From Bryobacterales bacterium (GTDB lineage: Bacteria > Acidobacteriota > Terriglobia > Bryobacterales > Bryobacteraceae), in NCBI GenBank assembly GCA_003163855.1, contig PLRJ01000087.1, forward strand, positions 116,364 through 154,808: 38,445 bases of DNA, given 5' to 3'. Both the position numbers and the translations under genes were made by a program. Below are positions 7,930 through 16,326 of this stretch, piece after piece; within the stretch, counting starts at the first letter, position 1, and each line of letters starts with the position of its first letter. Under the pieces are notes generated by a model. The model made no database searches. It was not told the DNA's origin and saw nothing but the letters and a program-made list of their open reading frames with translations.

Positions 7930-9125
7930 TAAATCTCAACTTTCTGCATAGCGTTATTCCAACGAATTTCACGGCCATTCTTCAGCGACAAATTCGCCAT
8001 CTGCAAAACCCGCGTTGCCTGAAATCCGAGCGCAATAGGAGCCGTCGTTTTCTTGCGGCTTCGGATGCAATCGATAAAATTGCCCACGTGTAAGTCGGTC
8101 GCGTACCCGAATCCTTTGGCCGAGTCATAACTCGAAACCGGCTTTTCGTCCGCTCCCTGCGCATAAACATTCATGCTTTCTCGCCCAACGTCCATGCGCC
8201 CCAGGTCGCCGTCAAATTGATTCAGTTGATCGCGCTTCGCCGGATACTTCATGGCAGCGTAGTTTATCGTAAATACCGCCACGTAATCTTCTGCGTAGCG
8301 CGCACAAACAGCTACGGACTCCGGAGTATCGAACTCGGGCCGATGAGGCTTGCCTGCCGAGGCTGTCACAGAAATCGGACCTTCCGATCCCATCAACATA
8401 TGAATGCCATCGAACACGTGCGCCCCCTGGTCCGCCACAATTCCCCCCGCATAGTCGGTGTAATAGCGCCAGTTTCGAAACCGGTCTGGGTCAAATGCGC
8501 GCTTGGGCGCCGGTCCCTGCCACTGCTCCCAATCCAATTGACCATCCAGTTTCGTCGCCTTCTCCGCACCCAGATAATTGTTCAGCCACCACGACCGCAC
8601 CATGCGCACTTTGCCAAGCGGGCCGCCGCTGTTCATAACTTTCTTCGCTTCCAGAAACAGATCGTAACTGCGCCGCTGCATGCCGCATTGAACTATTTGC
8701 TTTGAAGCCTGCTCGGCCGCCACCAGTTCCGTTCCCTGCTCGGGCGTATGGCAAAGCGGCTTTTCCACATACACATCTTTACCCGCGGCCAGTGCGTCCA
8801 GCACCATTCGATGGTGCCAATGCTCAGGCGTGGCAATCAGCACTGCATCGACATCTTTATCACTAAGCAATTCCCTGTATCTTCTGTAGGCAGTGGGCTT
8901 TCTGCTGCCATCAGCCGCTGCGGCTGAAACTCCGCGTTCCAGATTCGGTTCATATACATCGCAGATGGCGACCACCTGCACAGCCGGATTACGCTTGAAA
9001 GCTGCCATCACGAATGTGCCTCGGCCACCCGCGCCAATTACACCCAAGCGGACGGTATCGCTCGGGGCAGCGTTCAAAAGATAGACGCCAGCTGTCGAGG
9101 CGAGGAACAGTCTTCTATTCAACAT
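7929..9125 (-). CDS. Exported Gfo/Idh/MocA family oxidoreductase
   Basis: 398 residues. Begins MLNRRLFLAST, a short Tat-like signal, followed by a Rossmann fold with GVIGAGGRG (residues 31-36), then VYVEKPLC (EKP at 121-123), the active-site motif of the family. The C-terminal half has the mixed alpha/beta domain with the WRYYTDYAGGIVADQGAHVFD signature of the Tat-exported subgroup. These enzymes oxidise or reduce sugars with NAD(P); exported members such as glucose-fructose oxidoreductase keep the nucleotide tightly bound. The gene lies 12 bp after the TonB receptor and overlaps the isomerase by 1 nt. Oxidation or epimerisation of an imported sugar in the periplasm is inferred. Confidence 0.9.
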   Translation of the reverse strand: MLNRRLFLASTAGVYLLNAAPSDTVRLGVIGAGGRGTFVMAAFKRNPAVQVVAICDVYEPNLERGVSAAAADGSRKPTAYRRYRELLSDKDVDAVLIATPEHWHHRMVLDALAAGKDVYVEKPLCHTPEQGTELVAAEQASKQIVQCGMQRRSYDLFLEAKKVMNSGGPLGKVRMVRSWWLNNYLGAEKATKLDGQLDWEQWQGPAPKRAFDPDRFRNWRYYTDYAGGIVADQGAHVFDGIHMLMGSEGPISVTASAGKPHRPEFDTPESVAVCARYAEDYVAVFTINYAAMKYPAKRDQLNQFDGDLGRMDVGRESMNVYAQGADEKPVSSYDSAKGFGYATDLHVGNFIDCIRSRKKTTAPIALGFQATRVLQMANLSLKNGREIRWNNAMQKVEI

Positions 9126-9137
9126 TCCGCGATGACC

Positions 9138-12100
9138 CTAGAATATGAATTTTACGCCAAGCTGAATGATGCGGGCCGCGTTCAGAGTTGAACTCACTTG
9201 GCCGCCGGACGAACTATTGATCGCTGTAGAGGGAGCCGAGAAGGTTGGATGATTCAAGATGTTGAACACCTCTGCACGCAACTGAAGCTTTCGAATCTCA
9301 TCGAACGAAATCGTTTTCAGCATACTGAAGTCTACTTCCTTCAGCCCGTTGGAACGCAGTATGTTTCTGCCGCCATCCCCATACGTGTAAGTCGCCGGCA
9401 CGCCAAAAGCGCTTGTACCTGATGGATCCAGCGCAGTACAAGCCTTGTTTGCAGCCACATAAAACCAGCACGACGGCGCTCCGACGATAACCGGCGTGCC
9501 AATCACCTGTGCTCGCTGACCGGTAACGCCGGTGTTTCCCGTATCTGTGCTGATGGTCGGTGTGAATGGCAACCCAGATCGCATCGTCACGATGCCAGTG
9601 GCTTCCCATCCGCCCACGAATCCGTTCAGTAGCCGGTTCGCATTTCCCAGAAACGCTTTTCCCTTTCCGAAGGGCAGTGAGTAGTCGAAGCTGGCGGCAA
9701 GAGTCTGGGGCATATCGTAATCGCAAGGCCCCCTATTCGAGTTCAGTAGGAGCAGGGTCGGGCCACTCTGCGACGTGCCGGAGTCGATGCACTTGGACCA
9801 CGCATACGAAACCAGCGTTGTCAGCCCATGATAGTTTCGCGATTCATACTTTGCCTGCAAGGCATTGTAGTTAGCGTTTTCAGAGAACACAGGGTAGGTG
9901 ATGGGACCCCATTGCGGATAAGGCCGGCGTGGTTGAATCTGTCCAGGACCCGGAGCCGGATCGTTGATGCTTAAATTCTCATTGAGGTGGCTGGTTTTAT
10001 TGCCAACGTATGCCACATCTATCGAGGTGTTTTCAGTCAACTGCCTCTGAACTGCAAAGTTCCATTCGTCGATCGCTTCACTCTTGAAGACGATGGCGCC
10101 CGAATCAACACTGGGGGTAGAGCAAGAGAGCGCAACATAACCAAATGGGCAAACAGCACCGCTTGTATTAGCAACTATGTTCGGCTGACCGAGAAAGAAA
10201 TTGGCCCATGTCCGAGTAGGTGCAACGGGAGGACGATCATTGGTAAGCGTAACCGCCGCGATAAAAGGAACCGTCGCCACTGTGTTGTTAATGGTATTGC
10301 TATCCGGGAAGGAATAAAAGATTCCAAAACCGCTGCGAATAACAAACTTGGTTCCGCCGAGGGGAGTCCACGCAAACCCCACGCGCGGAGCCCAGTTCTT
10401 TTGCACGGGCTGTATGGAACTCGGCAAACCCAGACTCTTGGTGAAAGCGATTCTGTCACTGAAAAGATTCAACAGCGAGGGCGTCAACAACTGCACGTTC
10501 GGGTCAATAGTGGAGGGAATAATAAGCTGGCCGGTGACTGTGTTGAAGGCACTCTTCTGGCCGCGAATACCGTTGTAGAAGCCGTTCAGATCCAGACGCA
10601 CACCCAGATCAAGAGTGAAGTTTTGAGTAAGCCGGAAGTTGTCTTGCGCATAGAACCCCCAAAAACTCTGGTAATCGCCGTTCTCCTGTTTGAAATAGTC
10701 ACGCGAGACGTTGTCCGGATAACCCAGAAGATAGTCGGCGAAAGCGTCGCCAGTGTACGTTCCAACGAAGTTAAAAATCCCAACAGAGTTAGATCCGTTG
10801 ATAAAGCCCGCGGTGTCATGCAGCAGTTCGGCTCCGACTTTAATGCTATGGCGTCCCACCGTATAGCTCACGTTATCGGCGTACTGCATGTCACGAATCC
10901 GGTTCTGTTTGGGACGCTGACCAGAAGGTGAGCCAGTAAAGGTCGAGTAGTTCGTTAAAGTGATCTGCGGGAATCCATAGATCGACGTTGTGTCGTTGAA
11001 ACCCTGGACACCGGCCTCCTGGTTGAAATTCGTACCCTGCAACGTTCCACCGAAATAGAAGTAGCTGCGGTAGTAGGAATAACGCGCTTCGTTCAGCAGT
11101 TTGGGACTGAAAATGTGCGTGTAGGAAACGGTCGCGTTTTGAGCCCGGCTGTGCAGTGGAAAAGCACCGAGCGTCAAGTACGGATTCGGATCGTTCTCAT
11201 CGTTGTTGTTAATGGAATAATGGCCGGTGAGTGTATCGGAGGTGGAGATTTGCTCATCGATTCTGACGTCACCGCGCATCTCCTGCTGCAGTAAGTTGTT
11301 GGTAAGCGCCGAATAGTACGTCGAACCCTGGGTAGTGTTCGGGGTTGGCATATACGGCAGAAAAAAGAGCGCCTGGGGAGAAATCAGGTTGGTGGGAATA
11401 ATATTCCCGGCGAATGGCGCGTAGCCTGCGGCGGGATTTTTTAGTTGTTTTGATAGGGCGCTGAAGTTTCCGCCCCTTTCTGCGATGCTCGGCACCACGT
11501 TGTTAAAGTCGACACCCTGCAAGAGCCCGGTTTTCTCGAAGTCCGCAAAGAAAAACGTCTTGTCCTTGCGGATTGGACCGCCCACTGCAAAACCATACTG
11601 ATTGCGCCGCAGCGGCTCAATATGCTGGGTCGAACCCACCGGCGGCACATAGAAAAAGTTCTTAGCGTCGAAATAGGAGTTGCGTAAGAACTCAAAACCC
11701 GTACCATGAAAGCTGTTGGTTCCGCCTTTTAGCGTCACGTTTACGACGTTCGGCGTATGACCATACTCAGCAGACATGTTCGAGCTTTCCACCTTGAACT
11801 CCTGAATGGAATCGACGTTCGGCTGGATGAGTGTACCGCCCGTTTGCATCTCGGTAATGAACGATCCGTCCAGATACCAGCCGGTTTCGTTCGGTGCAGT
11901 TCCATTAATGGTCACGTTCACGGCCGAGGACCGGATTGAACTGCCGCCCGTATTGGTGCCCTGGCCCCCGGGCGTGTACGTGGCGCCTGGCGTGAGGTCA
12001 GTTAACTGCCAGAAACTGCGCCCGTTCAGCGGCATGTGTTCCACCGTAGTGGGATTAACTACCTGGCCGACAGAAGCTTCCGATGTCTCGACGATGGGAG

Positions 12101-12467
12101 CAGTGGCGCCCACCGTCACCTGCTGGTCCACGCCGCCAATCTGCAAAGCCGCATTTACGGTAGCTCGCTGCGCTACCTGCAATTCAACATCCTCAATCTC
12201 GTAGGCCTTGAATCCCGCCGCCGTGACTCTCACTGAGTAATGAGCCACGGCGAGATTTGGAATTGTATAGTCACCGCTTGGTCCGGTCGTCACCGAACGA
12301 GTGGCTTGAGTGCCGATGTTGGTGACCGTCACTACGGCACCGGCGACAACGGCACCGGAAGGATCAGTCACTGTTCCTTCCATGGTCGCCGTCGATATTT
12401 GCGCTCGAACAGCAAACGATCCTAGAAAAACCACGAGTACGAAGGGGTAAATAGACAACCGCGTCAC
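9138..12467 (-). CDS. TonB-dependent outer-membrane receptor, Oar-like, with carboxypeptidase-regulatory N-domain
   Basis: GTG at 12467 is preferred: GGAGG lies at 12476-12472 and the product begins with a good signal peptide (TRLSIYPFVLVVFLGSFAVRAQ). An in-frame TTG at 12491 lies inside the operator and is unlikely. About 1109 residues. After the signal comes an Ig-like carboxypeptidase-regulatory domain (MEGTVTDPSGAVVAGA...SGDYTIPNL), then a plug (MPLNGRSFWQLTDLTPGA; VDSIQEFKVESSNMSAEYG), then a long beta-barrel ending in the aromatic ...QLGVKFIF typical of outer-membrane proteins. Such Oar-like receptors are greatly expanded in Acidobacteria and import glycans or other large solutes. First gene of a five-gene operon driven by a promoter overlapped by a LacI-type operator. 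Confidence 0.93.
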   Translation of the reverse strand: MTRLSIYPFVLVVFLGSFAVRAQISTATMEGTVTDPSGAVVAGAVVTVTNIGTQATRSVTTGPSGDYTIPNLAVAHYSVRVTAAGFKAYEIEDVELQVAQRATVNAALQIGGVDQQVTVGATAPIVETSEASVGQVVNPTTVEHMPLNGRSFWQLTDLTPGATYTPGGQGTNTGGSSIRSSAVNVTINGTAPNETGWYLDGSFITEMQTGGTLIQPNVDSIQEFKVESSNMSAEYGHTPNVVNVTLKGGTNSFHGTGFEFLRNSYFDAKNFFYVPPVGSTQHIEPLRRNQYGFAVGGPIRKDKTFFFADFEKTGLLQGVDFNNVVPSIAERGGNFSALSKQLKNPAAGYAPFAGNIIPTNLISPQALFFLPYMPTPNTTQGSTYYSALTNNLLQQEMRGDVRIDEQISTSDTLTGHYSINNNDENDPNPYLTLGAFPLHSRAQNATVSYTHIFSPKLLNEARYSYYRSYFYFGGTLQGTNFNQEAGVQGFNDTTSIYGFPQITLTNYSTFTGSPSGQRPKQNRIRDMQYADNVSYTVGRHSIKVGAELLHDTAGFINGSNSVGIFNFVGTYTGDAFADYLLGYPDNVSRDYFKQENGDYQSFWGFYAQDNFRLTQNFTLDLGVRLDLNGFYNGIRGQKSAFNTVTGQLIIPSTIDPNVQLLTPSLLNLFSDRIAFTKSLGLPSSIQPVQKNWAPRVGFAWTPLGGTKFVIRSGFGIFYSFPDSNTINNTVATVPFIAAVTLTNDRPPVAPTRTWANFFLGQPNIVANTSGAVCPFGYVALSCSTPSVDSGAIVFKSEAIDEWNFAVQRQLTENTSIDVAYVGNKTSHLNENLSINDPAPGPGQIQPRRPYPQWGPITYPVFSENANYNALQAKYESRNYHGLTTLVSYAWSKCIDSGTSQSGPTLLLLNSNRGPCDYDMPQTLAASFDYSLPFGKGKAFLGNANRLLNGFVGGWEATGIVTMRSGLPFTPTISTDTGNTGVTGQRAQVIGTPVIVGAPSCWFYVAANKACTALDPSGTSAFGVPATYTYGDGGRNILRSNGLKEVDFSMLKTISFDEIRKLQLRAEVFNILNHPTFSAPSTAINSSSGGQVSSTLNAARIIQLGVKFIF

Positions 12468-12485
12468 AGGGCCTCCACAGCAGGG

Positions 12486-12501
12486 TTGCAAACGTTTCCA
12501 A
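12486..12501. promoter_or_regulatory. LacI-family operator in front of the TonB-receptor operon
   Basis: TTGCAAACGTTTCCAA is a palindrome around a central CG with one mismatched pair, the form typical of LacI/CcpA-family operators. It sits immediately downstream of a -10-like element on the minus strand, so a bound repressor would cover the predicted transcription start. It matches the site at 17380-17395, in the lacI gene of this locus, at 14 of 16 positions, including the same asymmetric base. Confidence 0.72.
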
Positions 12502-12502
12502 A

Positions 12503-12530
12503 TTTATGACGAACTCACGACTAATGTCAA
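12503..12530 (-). promoter_or_regulatory. Sigma-70-type promoter of the TonB-receptor operon
   Basis: On the minus strand TTGACA (12530-12525) is followed after 16 bp by CATAAA (12508-12503). A start near 12496 would fall inside the LacI-type operator and give a leader of about 29 nt before the GTG at 12467. The -35 is perfect, the -10 is weak (4 of 6). Confidence 0.55.
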
Positions 12531-12560
12531 GAGTCTATTAGCGCATTCTTGTGATTTTCC

Positions 12561-12569
12561 TGCTATAAG
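12561..12569 (+). promoter_or_regulatory. Extended -10 element (TGCTATAAG) directly upstream of the enolase-type gene
   Basis: TGC-TATAAG resembles an extended -10 box. The start it predicts, about 7 nt downstream, coincides with the ATG at 12576, so the transcript would be leaderless or nearly so. There is no clear -35 and no strong Shine-Dalgarno before the ATG. Confidence 0.4.
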
Positions 12570-12575
12570 AGAACC

Positions 12576-14054
12576 ATGCAGCGCAAAGGTGTTGACTCTC
12601 ACTTCGCAAACGCTTCCCATAAAGCCACTCGGCGCCAGGCATTACGTTCGATCGCGGCCGGAATGGTGGCGTTCCCGGCCATAGCAGCCGGGCCAGCCCT
12701 GACCGACATCCAAATTGTCGAGGTCGAGCCTACTTATCAGGATTTTCAATATCGCGCTCCTATGAAGTTCGGCGGAGCCGTTGTGACACGAGTAACGGTG
12801 CAAAACATCCGCTGCCGCGTGCGCGGGCGGAATGGCAAGACGGCGGACGGCTTCGGCTCCATGCCGATGGGCAACGTCTGGTCCTTTCCATCGAAGAAAC
12901 TGAATTACGATCAAACGCTCGACGCCATGCGGAGGCTGTCAACAAGGATGGCCAAAATCACCGCCGCCGAACGCGAGTGGGGCCATCCAATCGATCTGAA
13001 TCGCAGCCTGGAACCGCAATATTTGGCCGCTGCCGCTGAAATTTCCGGTACGCTGGCACAGCCCATCCCCAAGCTTTGCACCCTGGTCACAGGCAGCCCG
13101 TTCGACGCCGCCGTACACGACGCCTACGGCAAGTTGCATGGAAAGAGCAGTTATCAGACGCTCGGCCCCGACTATTTACATCACGATCTGAGTCACTACC
13201 TCGGCCCCGAGTTTCGCGGCGAAACACTCGACCGCTACATCCTTCCTCAAGCGAAGCCAAAGCTGCCGCTTTATCACCTGGTGAGCGCGGTGGATCCTAT
13301 CACCGCGAAAGACGTGCAGCATCGCATCGACGATGGCCTGCCTGAAACGCTGCCCGAATGGATCCGTTACAACGGCATCAATCACATCAAGATAAAACTC
13401 GACGGCAACGACCATGCATGGGATTTAAATCGCGTCGTCAGCGTGAACGAAGCCACTGCGCAAACCGAACGGGGGCTGAAAGTTAGCAGCTACGTCTACT
13501 CGCTCGACTTCAATGAAAAGTGCCCAAATGTGCAGTATCTGGTCGATTTCCTGCATGAACTGAAGGCACGTTCGGCTGACGCTTTTCAGCGGATTCAATA
13601 TATTGAGCAGCCCACCGCGCGCGACCTGGACGCCAACCCACAAAACGATATGCATGCCGCGTCGAAACTGGTTCCGGTGGTTATCGACGAGTCGCTTACG
13701 GGCCAGGACGCATTCCTCAAGGCCTTGGAAATGGGTTATTCCGGCGCTGCCCTGAAAGCGTGCAAAGGCCAGAGCCAGGCCCTCTTGATGGCGGCGCTTG
13801 GTCAGAAGAAAAAAGTCTTCTTATGCGTCCAGGATCTCACTTGTCCCGGTGAGTCTCTTCTGCAATCCGTATCGCTCGCCGCGCATGTGCCCACTGTTAA
13901 AGCCATTGAAGCGAATGCCCGCCAATACGTTCCGGCCGCCAATAAAGGCTGGAGCGATCGCTTCCCTGGAGTGTTCCAGGTGCGCGATGGCTTCGTTCAT
14001 ACCGCTGGACTCGACGGACCAGGCTTAGGCGCCGTTCCGATAAAGCGCGCTTAA
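12576..14054 (+). CDS. Tat-exported enolase-superfamily protein (mandelate racemase/sugar-acid dehydratase type)
   Basis: 492 residues. The N-terminus has a twin-arginine signal (TRRQALRSIAAGMVAFPAIAA, residues 18-38). The barrel carries the superfamily catalytic layout: KIK at 272-274 (Lys base), then metal ligands Asp311 (SLDFNE), Glu344 (YIEQP) and Asp371/Glu372 (VIDES). Members abstract the proton alpha to a carboxylate, giving racemisation or dehydration of sugar acids (for example fuconate, galactonate, rhamnonate). The exact substrate is not determinable. It is transcribed away from the TonB operon and its stop shares TTAA with that of the convergent GH29 gene (both TAA, 14051-14054). 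With a fucosidase and two SDRs nearby, a role in oxidative degradation of a deoxy-sugar is plausible but inferred. ATG at 12576 fits the start of the Tat n-region. Confidence 0.88.
   Translation: MQRKGVDSHFANASHKATRRQALRSIAAGMVAFPAIAAGPALTDIQIVEVEPTYQDFQYRAPMKFGGAVVTRVTVQNIRCRVRGRNGKTADGFGSMPMGNVWSFPSKKLNYDQTLDAMRRLSTRMAKITAAEREWGHPIDLNRSLEPQYLAAAAEISGTLAQPIPKLCTLVTGSPFDAAVHDAYGKLHGKSSYQTLGPDYLHHDLSHYLGPEFRGETLDRYILPQAKPKLPLYHLVSAVDPITAKDVQHRIDDGLPETLPEWIRYNGINHIKIKLDGNDHAWDLNRVVSVNEATAQTERGLKVSSYVYSLDFNEKCPNVQYLVDFLHELKARSADAFQRIQYIEQPTARDLDANPQNDMHAASKLVPVVIDESLTGQDAFLKALEMGYSGAALKACKGQSQALLMAALGQKKKVFLCVQDLTCPGESLLQSVSLAAHVPTVKAIEANARQYVPAANKGWSDRFPGVFQVRDGFVHTAGLDGPGLGAVPIKRA
12604..12619. 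promoter_or_regulatory. Possible auxiliary LacI-type operator inside the enolase-type gene
   Basis: TCGCAAACGCTTCCCA, within codons about 10-15, matches the 12486 operator at 13 of 16 positions and keeps the central GCAAACG core. Its centre is 118 bp from that operator, about 11 helical turns, a spacing compatible with DNA looping. It could also be chance similarity in coding sequence. Confidence 0.3.
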
Positions 14055-15583
14055 GTCGGGTCAGTACCTTCAATCCGAAAACAGTAGGCATACTTGCAGG
14101 GCCGCTTGGATTCGTCCTGCAGGTTTGCCGGAATATTTATCACCAATCCGCGGCTGGAATCGCTGCGCCAAGACAGTGCCTCCTGCACACCCAGCATCTT
14201 GATCTGCGAGCCCGTTCTGGCTTTCACCGACTTCAGAGTGAACGAAGTTCCAGGCCACTTCTGCGCAAAAGCGTAGATGTAGCGGCGATCCTTGGTACGG
14301 CTAAAACGAATATCGTTTCCTTCAGCCCAAAGTGCGCCGTCGCGGGGCCGGGTAGCGTAGATTCCTTCGCCATTCACTTTCAGCCAGCGGCCAGCATCCT
14401 TCAACTGTTCCACAGCCGATGGATGAAACTTTCCCATTGCGTCCGGCCCGATGCCAACTTGGAGACTGCCGCCTTTCGCCACCGTATCTACCAGGTTCGA
14501 GACAATCCAGCCGGTTCCTTTGTAGTCGGCCGCGCTGGCATCATAAGAGAAGCCTTTTGCCAGGGGATAGATCACCATCCAGGGCATGTTGGTGTTCTCT
14601 TTGCTCCCAGGAACAAAGCCTTCCGGCGTATAGTAATCGCCATAATTTCCAATGCCGCGCGCACGCAACATTACATCGGGCTGCAATTTTCGCAGGTCCA
14701 GAATTGTTTGCCGCGTTTGCGGCCAGACGTTCGGTCCAAGCCACATATCAAGCGAAAGCATGTCGATGCGGCCGTAGTTGGTCAGCAACTCTTCAAGCTG
14801 CGCGCGATGCCTGTTAATCATGCGATTTGTTTCGGCCGGCGTCGGATCAGGCACGGTCACCCAGCGGTCGCCCAGCAAATCCTTCGTGCGTTTCGGATCG
14901 ATGTCAAGCGTCGGCGAAGAAGGTACTTGCAGCGGATGATATACATACGGACGGAAGTCGGCATCGTACCAGTCAGGGTGCGAAAAATACAGAGCGATCT
15001 TCAAATCGCGCTTGTGAGCCGCCTGGCAAAGCTCACCCACTATGTCGCGCTTAAAGGGCGTCTCCATAATGCTGTATGCCAGGTCGCAATCCTCCATCTT
15101 GGGGCCGCCCGCGGCGGTCCAATTGGCGCGCGATCGCACACGCGTCCTGGTGTTGAACATGGAAAAGCCTTCGTGATGCTTGCTGGTAAACGCAAACATC
15201 TTCAGACCGCTCTCCGAAAACAGATTCATCCATTCGGAGGCGTCGAAACCCTGCGGATTCCAAGTTTTGTAGATCTGGTTATATTTCTGACGCTCGGCAA
15301 ACGACTTCGACAGAAACGGCCACGACTCTTTTTCATAGCCGGCCACGGAGTAAATTCCCCAGTGAATCCGGACTCCAAACTTCATGTCGCGAAACGCTTC
15401 ATACGCGTTCGAAGACGCCCATCGATATTGCGGGATGGGCGGATCTTCCACGTAAGACTTTGTGTGCTGATAATGATGATCCGTCTCCGGAAGGTGGTGA
15501 TCCAGCGAGGTTGTTGCTCGCCCTTCAAGTCGCGCAGCCGCAAGCGCCGCCGCGCCCGTCACTAAAAAGTCGCGTCGTTTCAT
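14051..15583 (-). CDS. Exported alpha-L-fucosidase-like glycoside hydrolase (GH29)
   Basis: 510 residues with a canonical Tat signal (MKRRDFLVTGAAALAAA). GH29 hallmarks: KFGVRIHWGIYSV (HWG 74-76), AFTSKHHEGFSMF (HHEG 136-139), a region with ALYFSHPDWY, and RIDMLSLDMWLG, in which Asp279 aligns with the catalytic nucleophile of family 29. Those enzymes release L-fucose from glycans with retention. The C-terminal third is a beta-rich domain. The general acid is not conserved across the family and cannot be pointed to. It is the last gene of the SDR-LacI-SDR-GH29 operon, 12 bp after the second SDR, and converges with the enolase-type gene. It probably acts in the periplasm on oligosaccharides delivered by the TonB receptor. 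Confidence 0.86.
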   Translation of the reverse strand: MKRRDFLVTGAAALAAARLEGRATTSLDHHLPETDHHYQHTKSYVEDPPIPQYRWASSNAYEAFRDMKFGVRIHWGIYSVAGYEKESWPFLSKSFAERQKYNQIYKTWNPQGFDASEWMNLFSESGLKMFAFTSKHHEGFSMFNTRTRVRSRANWTAAGGPKMEDCDLAYSIMETPFKRDIVGELCQAAHKRDLKIALYFSHPDWYDADFRPYVYHPLQVPSSPTLDIDPKRTKDLLGDRWVTVPDPTPAETNRMINRHRAQLEELLTNYGRIDMLSLDMWLGPNVWPQTRQTILDLRKLQPDVMLRARGIGNYGDYYTPEGFVPGSKENTNMPWMVIYPLAKGFSYDASAADYKGTGWIVSNLVDTVAKGGSLQVGIGPDAMGKFHPSAVEQLKDAGRWLKVNGEGIYATRPRDGALWAEGNDIRFSRTKDRRYIYAFAQKWPGTSFTLKSVKARTGSQIKMLGVQEALSWRSDSSRGLVINIPANLQDESKRPCKYAYCFRIEGTDPT

Positions 15584-15595
15584 ATTGAAGTAAAC

Positions 15596-16324
15596 CTACA
15601 TATAAGTGGGCATGATCTGCATTTCTGGAACCACTGCACGCGGCGGCAATTTCGCTACCGCCAGCACCATGTCGGCAATGTCCTCGGGTTGCATCGCCAG
15701 CTTCAAGGCTTCGGCTGTGGGTTTCACTGGACGCTTCTCAAGCAGCTCGGTATCAACCATCCCCGGACAAATCACGCAGGTGCGGATGCCATTCTCTTTC
15801 TCCTCCAGCCGCGTTGCGTGCGCCAGTCCCAACAGACCGCGTTTCGCCGCCTGGTAGGAGGCGCCGGAAGCATCGGCCAGCAAACCCGAGATGGAAGAAA
15901 TATAAATCAGGTGTCCATCACGTGCCGCTCGCATAGCGGGCAGAACCGCGCGTGTCACATAGTAAGCACTGCTGAGATTGACGTTGATCATCATGTCCCA
16001 GATGTCTACCTTCAGCCGGCTCATGGCCCTATCGGGCGTGTTCGTTCCTGTGGCGAAAACCAGAATTTCTATCCGCCCCAACTGCTTTTCCGTCTCCGCG
16101 GCCAACCGTTCCATTTCGTCCGGTTTCGTAGCGTCGGCGGCCATTATCTCAAGCGCGCAGCCTTCACTCGTAAGCTTTGTCTGCAGCTTCAACAGGCGTT
16201 CCTCGCGCCGCGCCGAAGCCATTACTTTCGCTCCATCGCGCGCAAACAACTCTGCCGTGCTCAATCCAATTCCACTGGATGCACCGACGATGAGAACCAC
16301 TTTGTCTTTCACTGAAACAGCCAT
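15596..16324 (-). CDS. Short-chain dehydrogenase/reductase (SDR)
   Basis: 242 residues, standard for classical SDRs. It has the NAD(P)-binding GASSGIG motif, a serine in YISSISG, the catalytic YQAAK (YxxxK) and the CPGMVDTEL segment after it. The Ala-Arg-Arg after the second beta strand (MASARREERL) suggests NADP preference, an inference. No signal peptide, hence cytoplasmic. It starts 2 bp after the lacI stop and is followed after 12 bp by the GH29 gene. A role in oxidising fucose or a keto-deoxy sugar acid would fit the context, but the substrate cannot be read from sequence. Confidence 0.85.
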   Translation of the reverse strand: MAVSVKDKVVLIVGASSGIGLSTAELFARDGAKVMASARREERLLKLQTKLTSEGCALEIMAADATKPDEMERLAAETEKQLGRIEILVFATGTNTPDRAMSRLKVDIWDMMINVNLSSAYYVTRAVLPAMRAARDGHLIYISSISGLLADASGASYQAAKRGLLGLAHATRLEEKENGIRTCVICPGMVDTELLEKRPVKPTAEALKLAMQPEDIADMVLAVAKLPPRAVVPEMQIMPTYM

Positions 16325-16326
16325 GT

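Noticed and set aside
9987..10931. 314-codon open frame on the plus strand
   Set aside because: Antisense to the TonB receptor barrel; no family similarity and the sense frame is well supported.
12489..12491. TTG as start of the TonB receptor
   Set aside because: It lies within the LacI-type operator and has no ribosome site; GTG 12467 has GGAGG and begins the signal peptide.
14423..15565. 380-codon open frame on the plus strand
   Set aside because: Antisense to the GH29 gene, rich in Arg/His as expected of a shadow frame; no domain seen.
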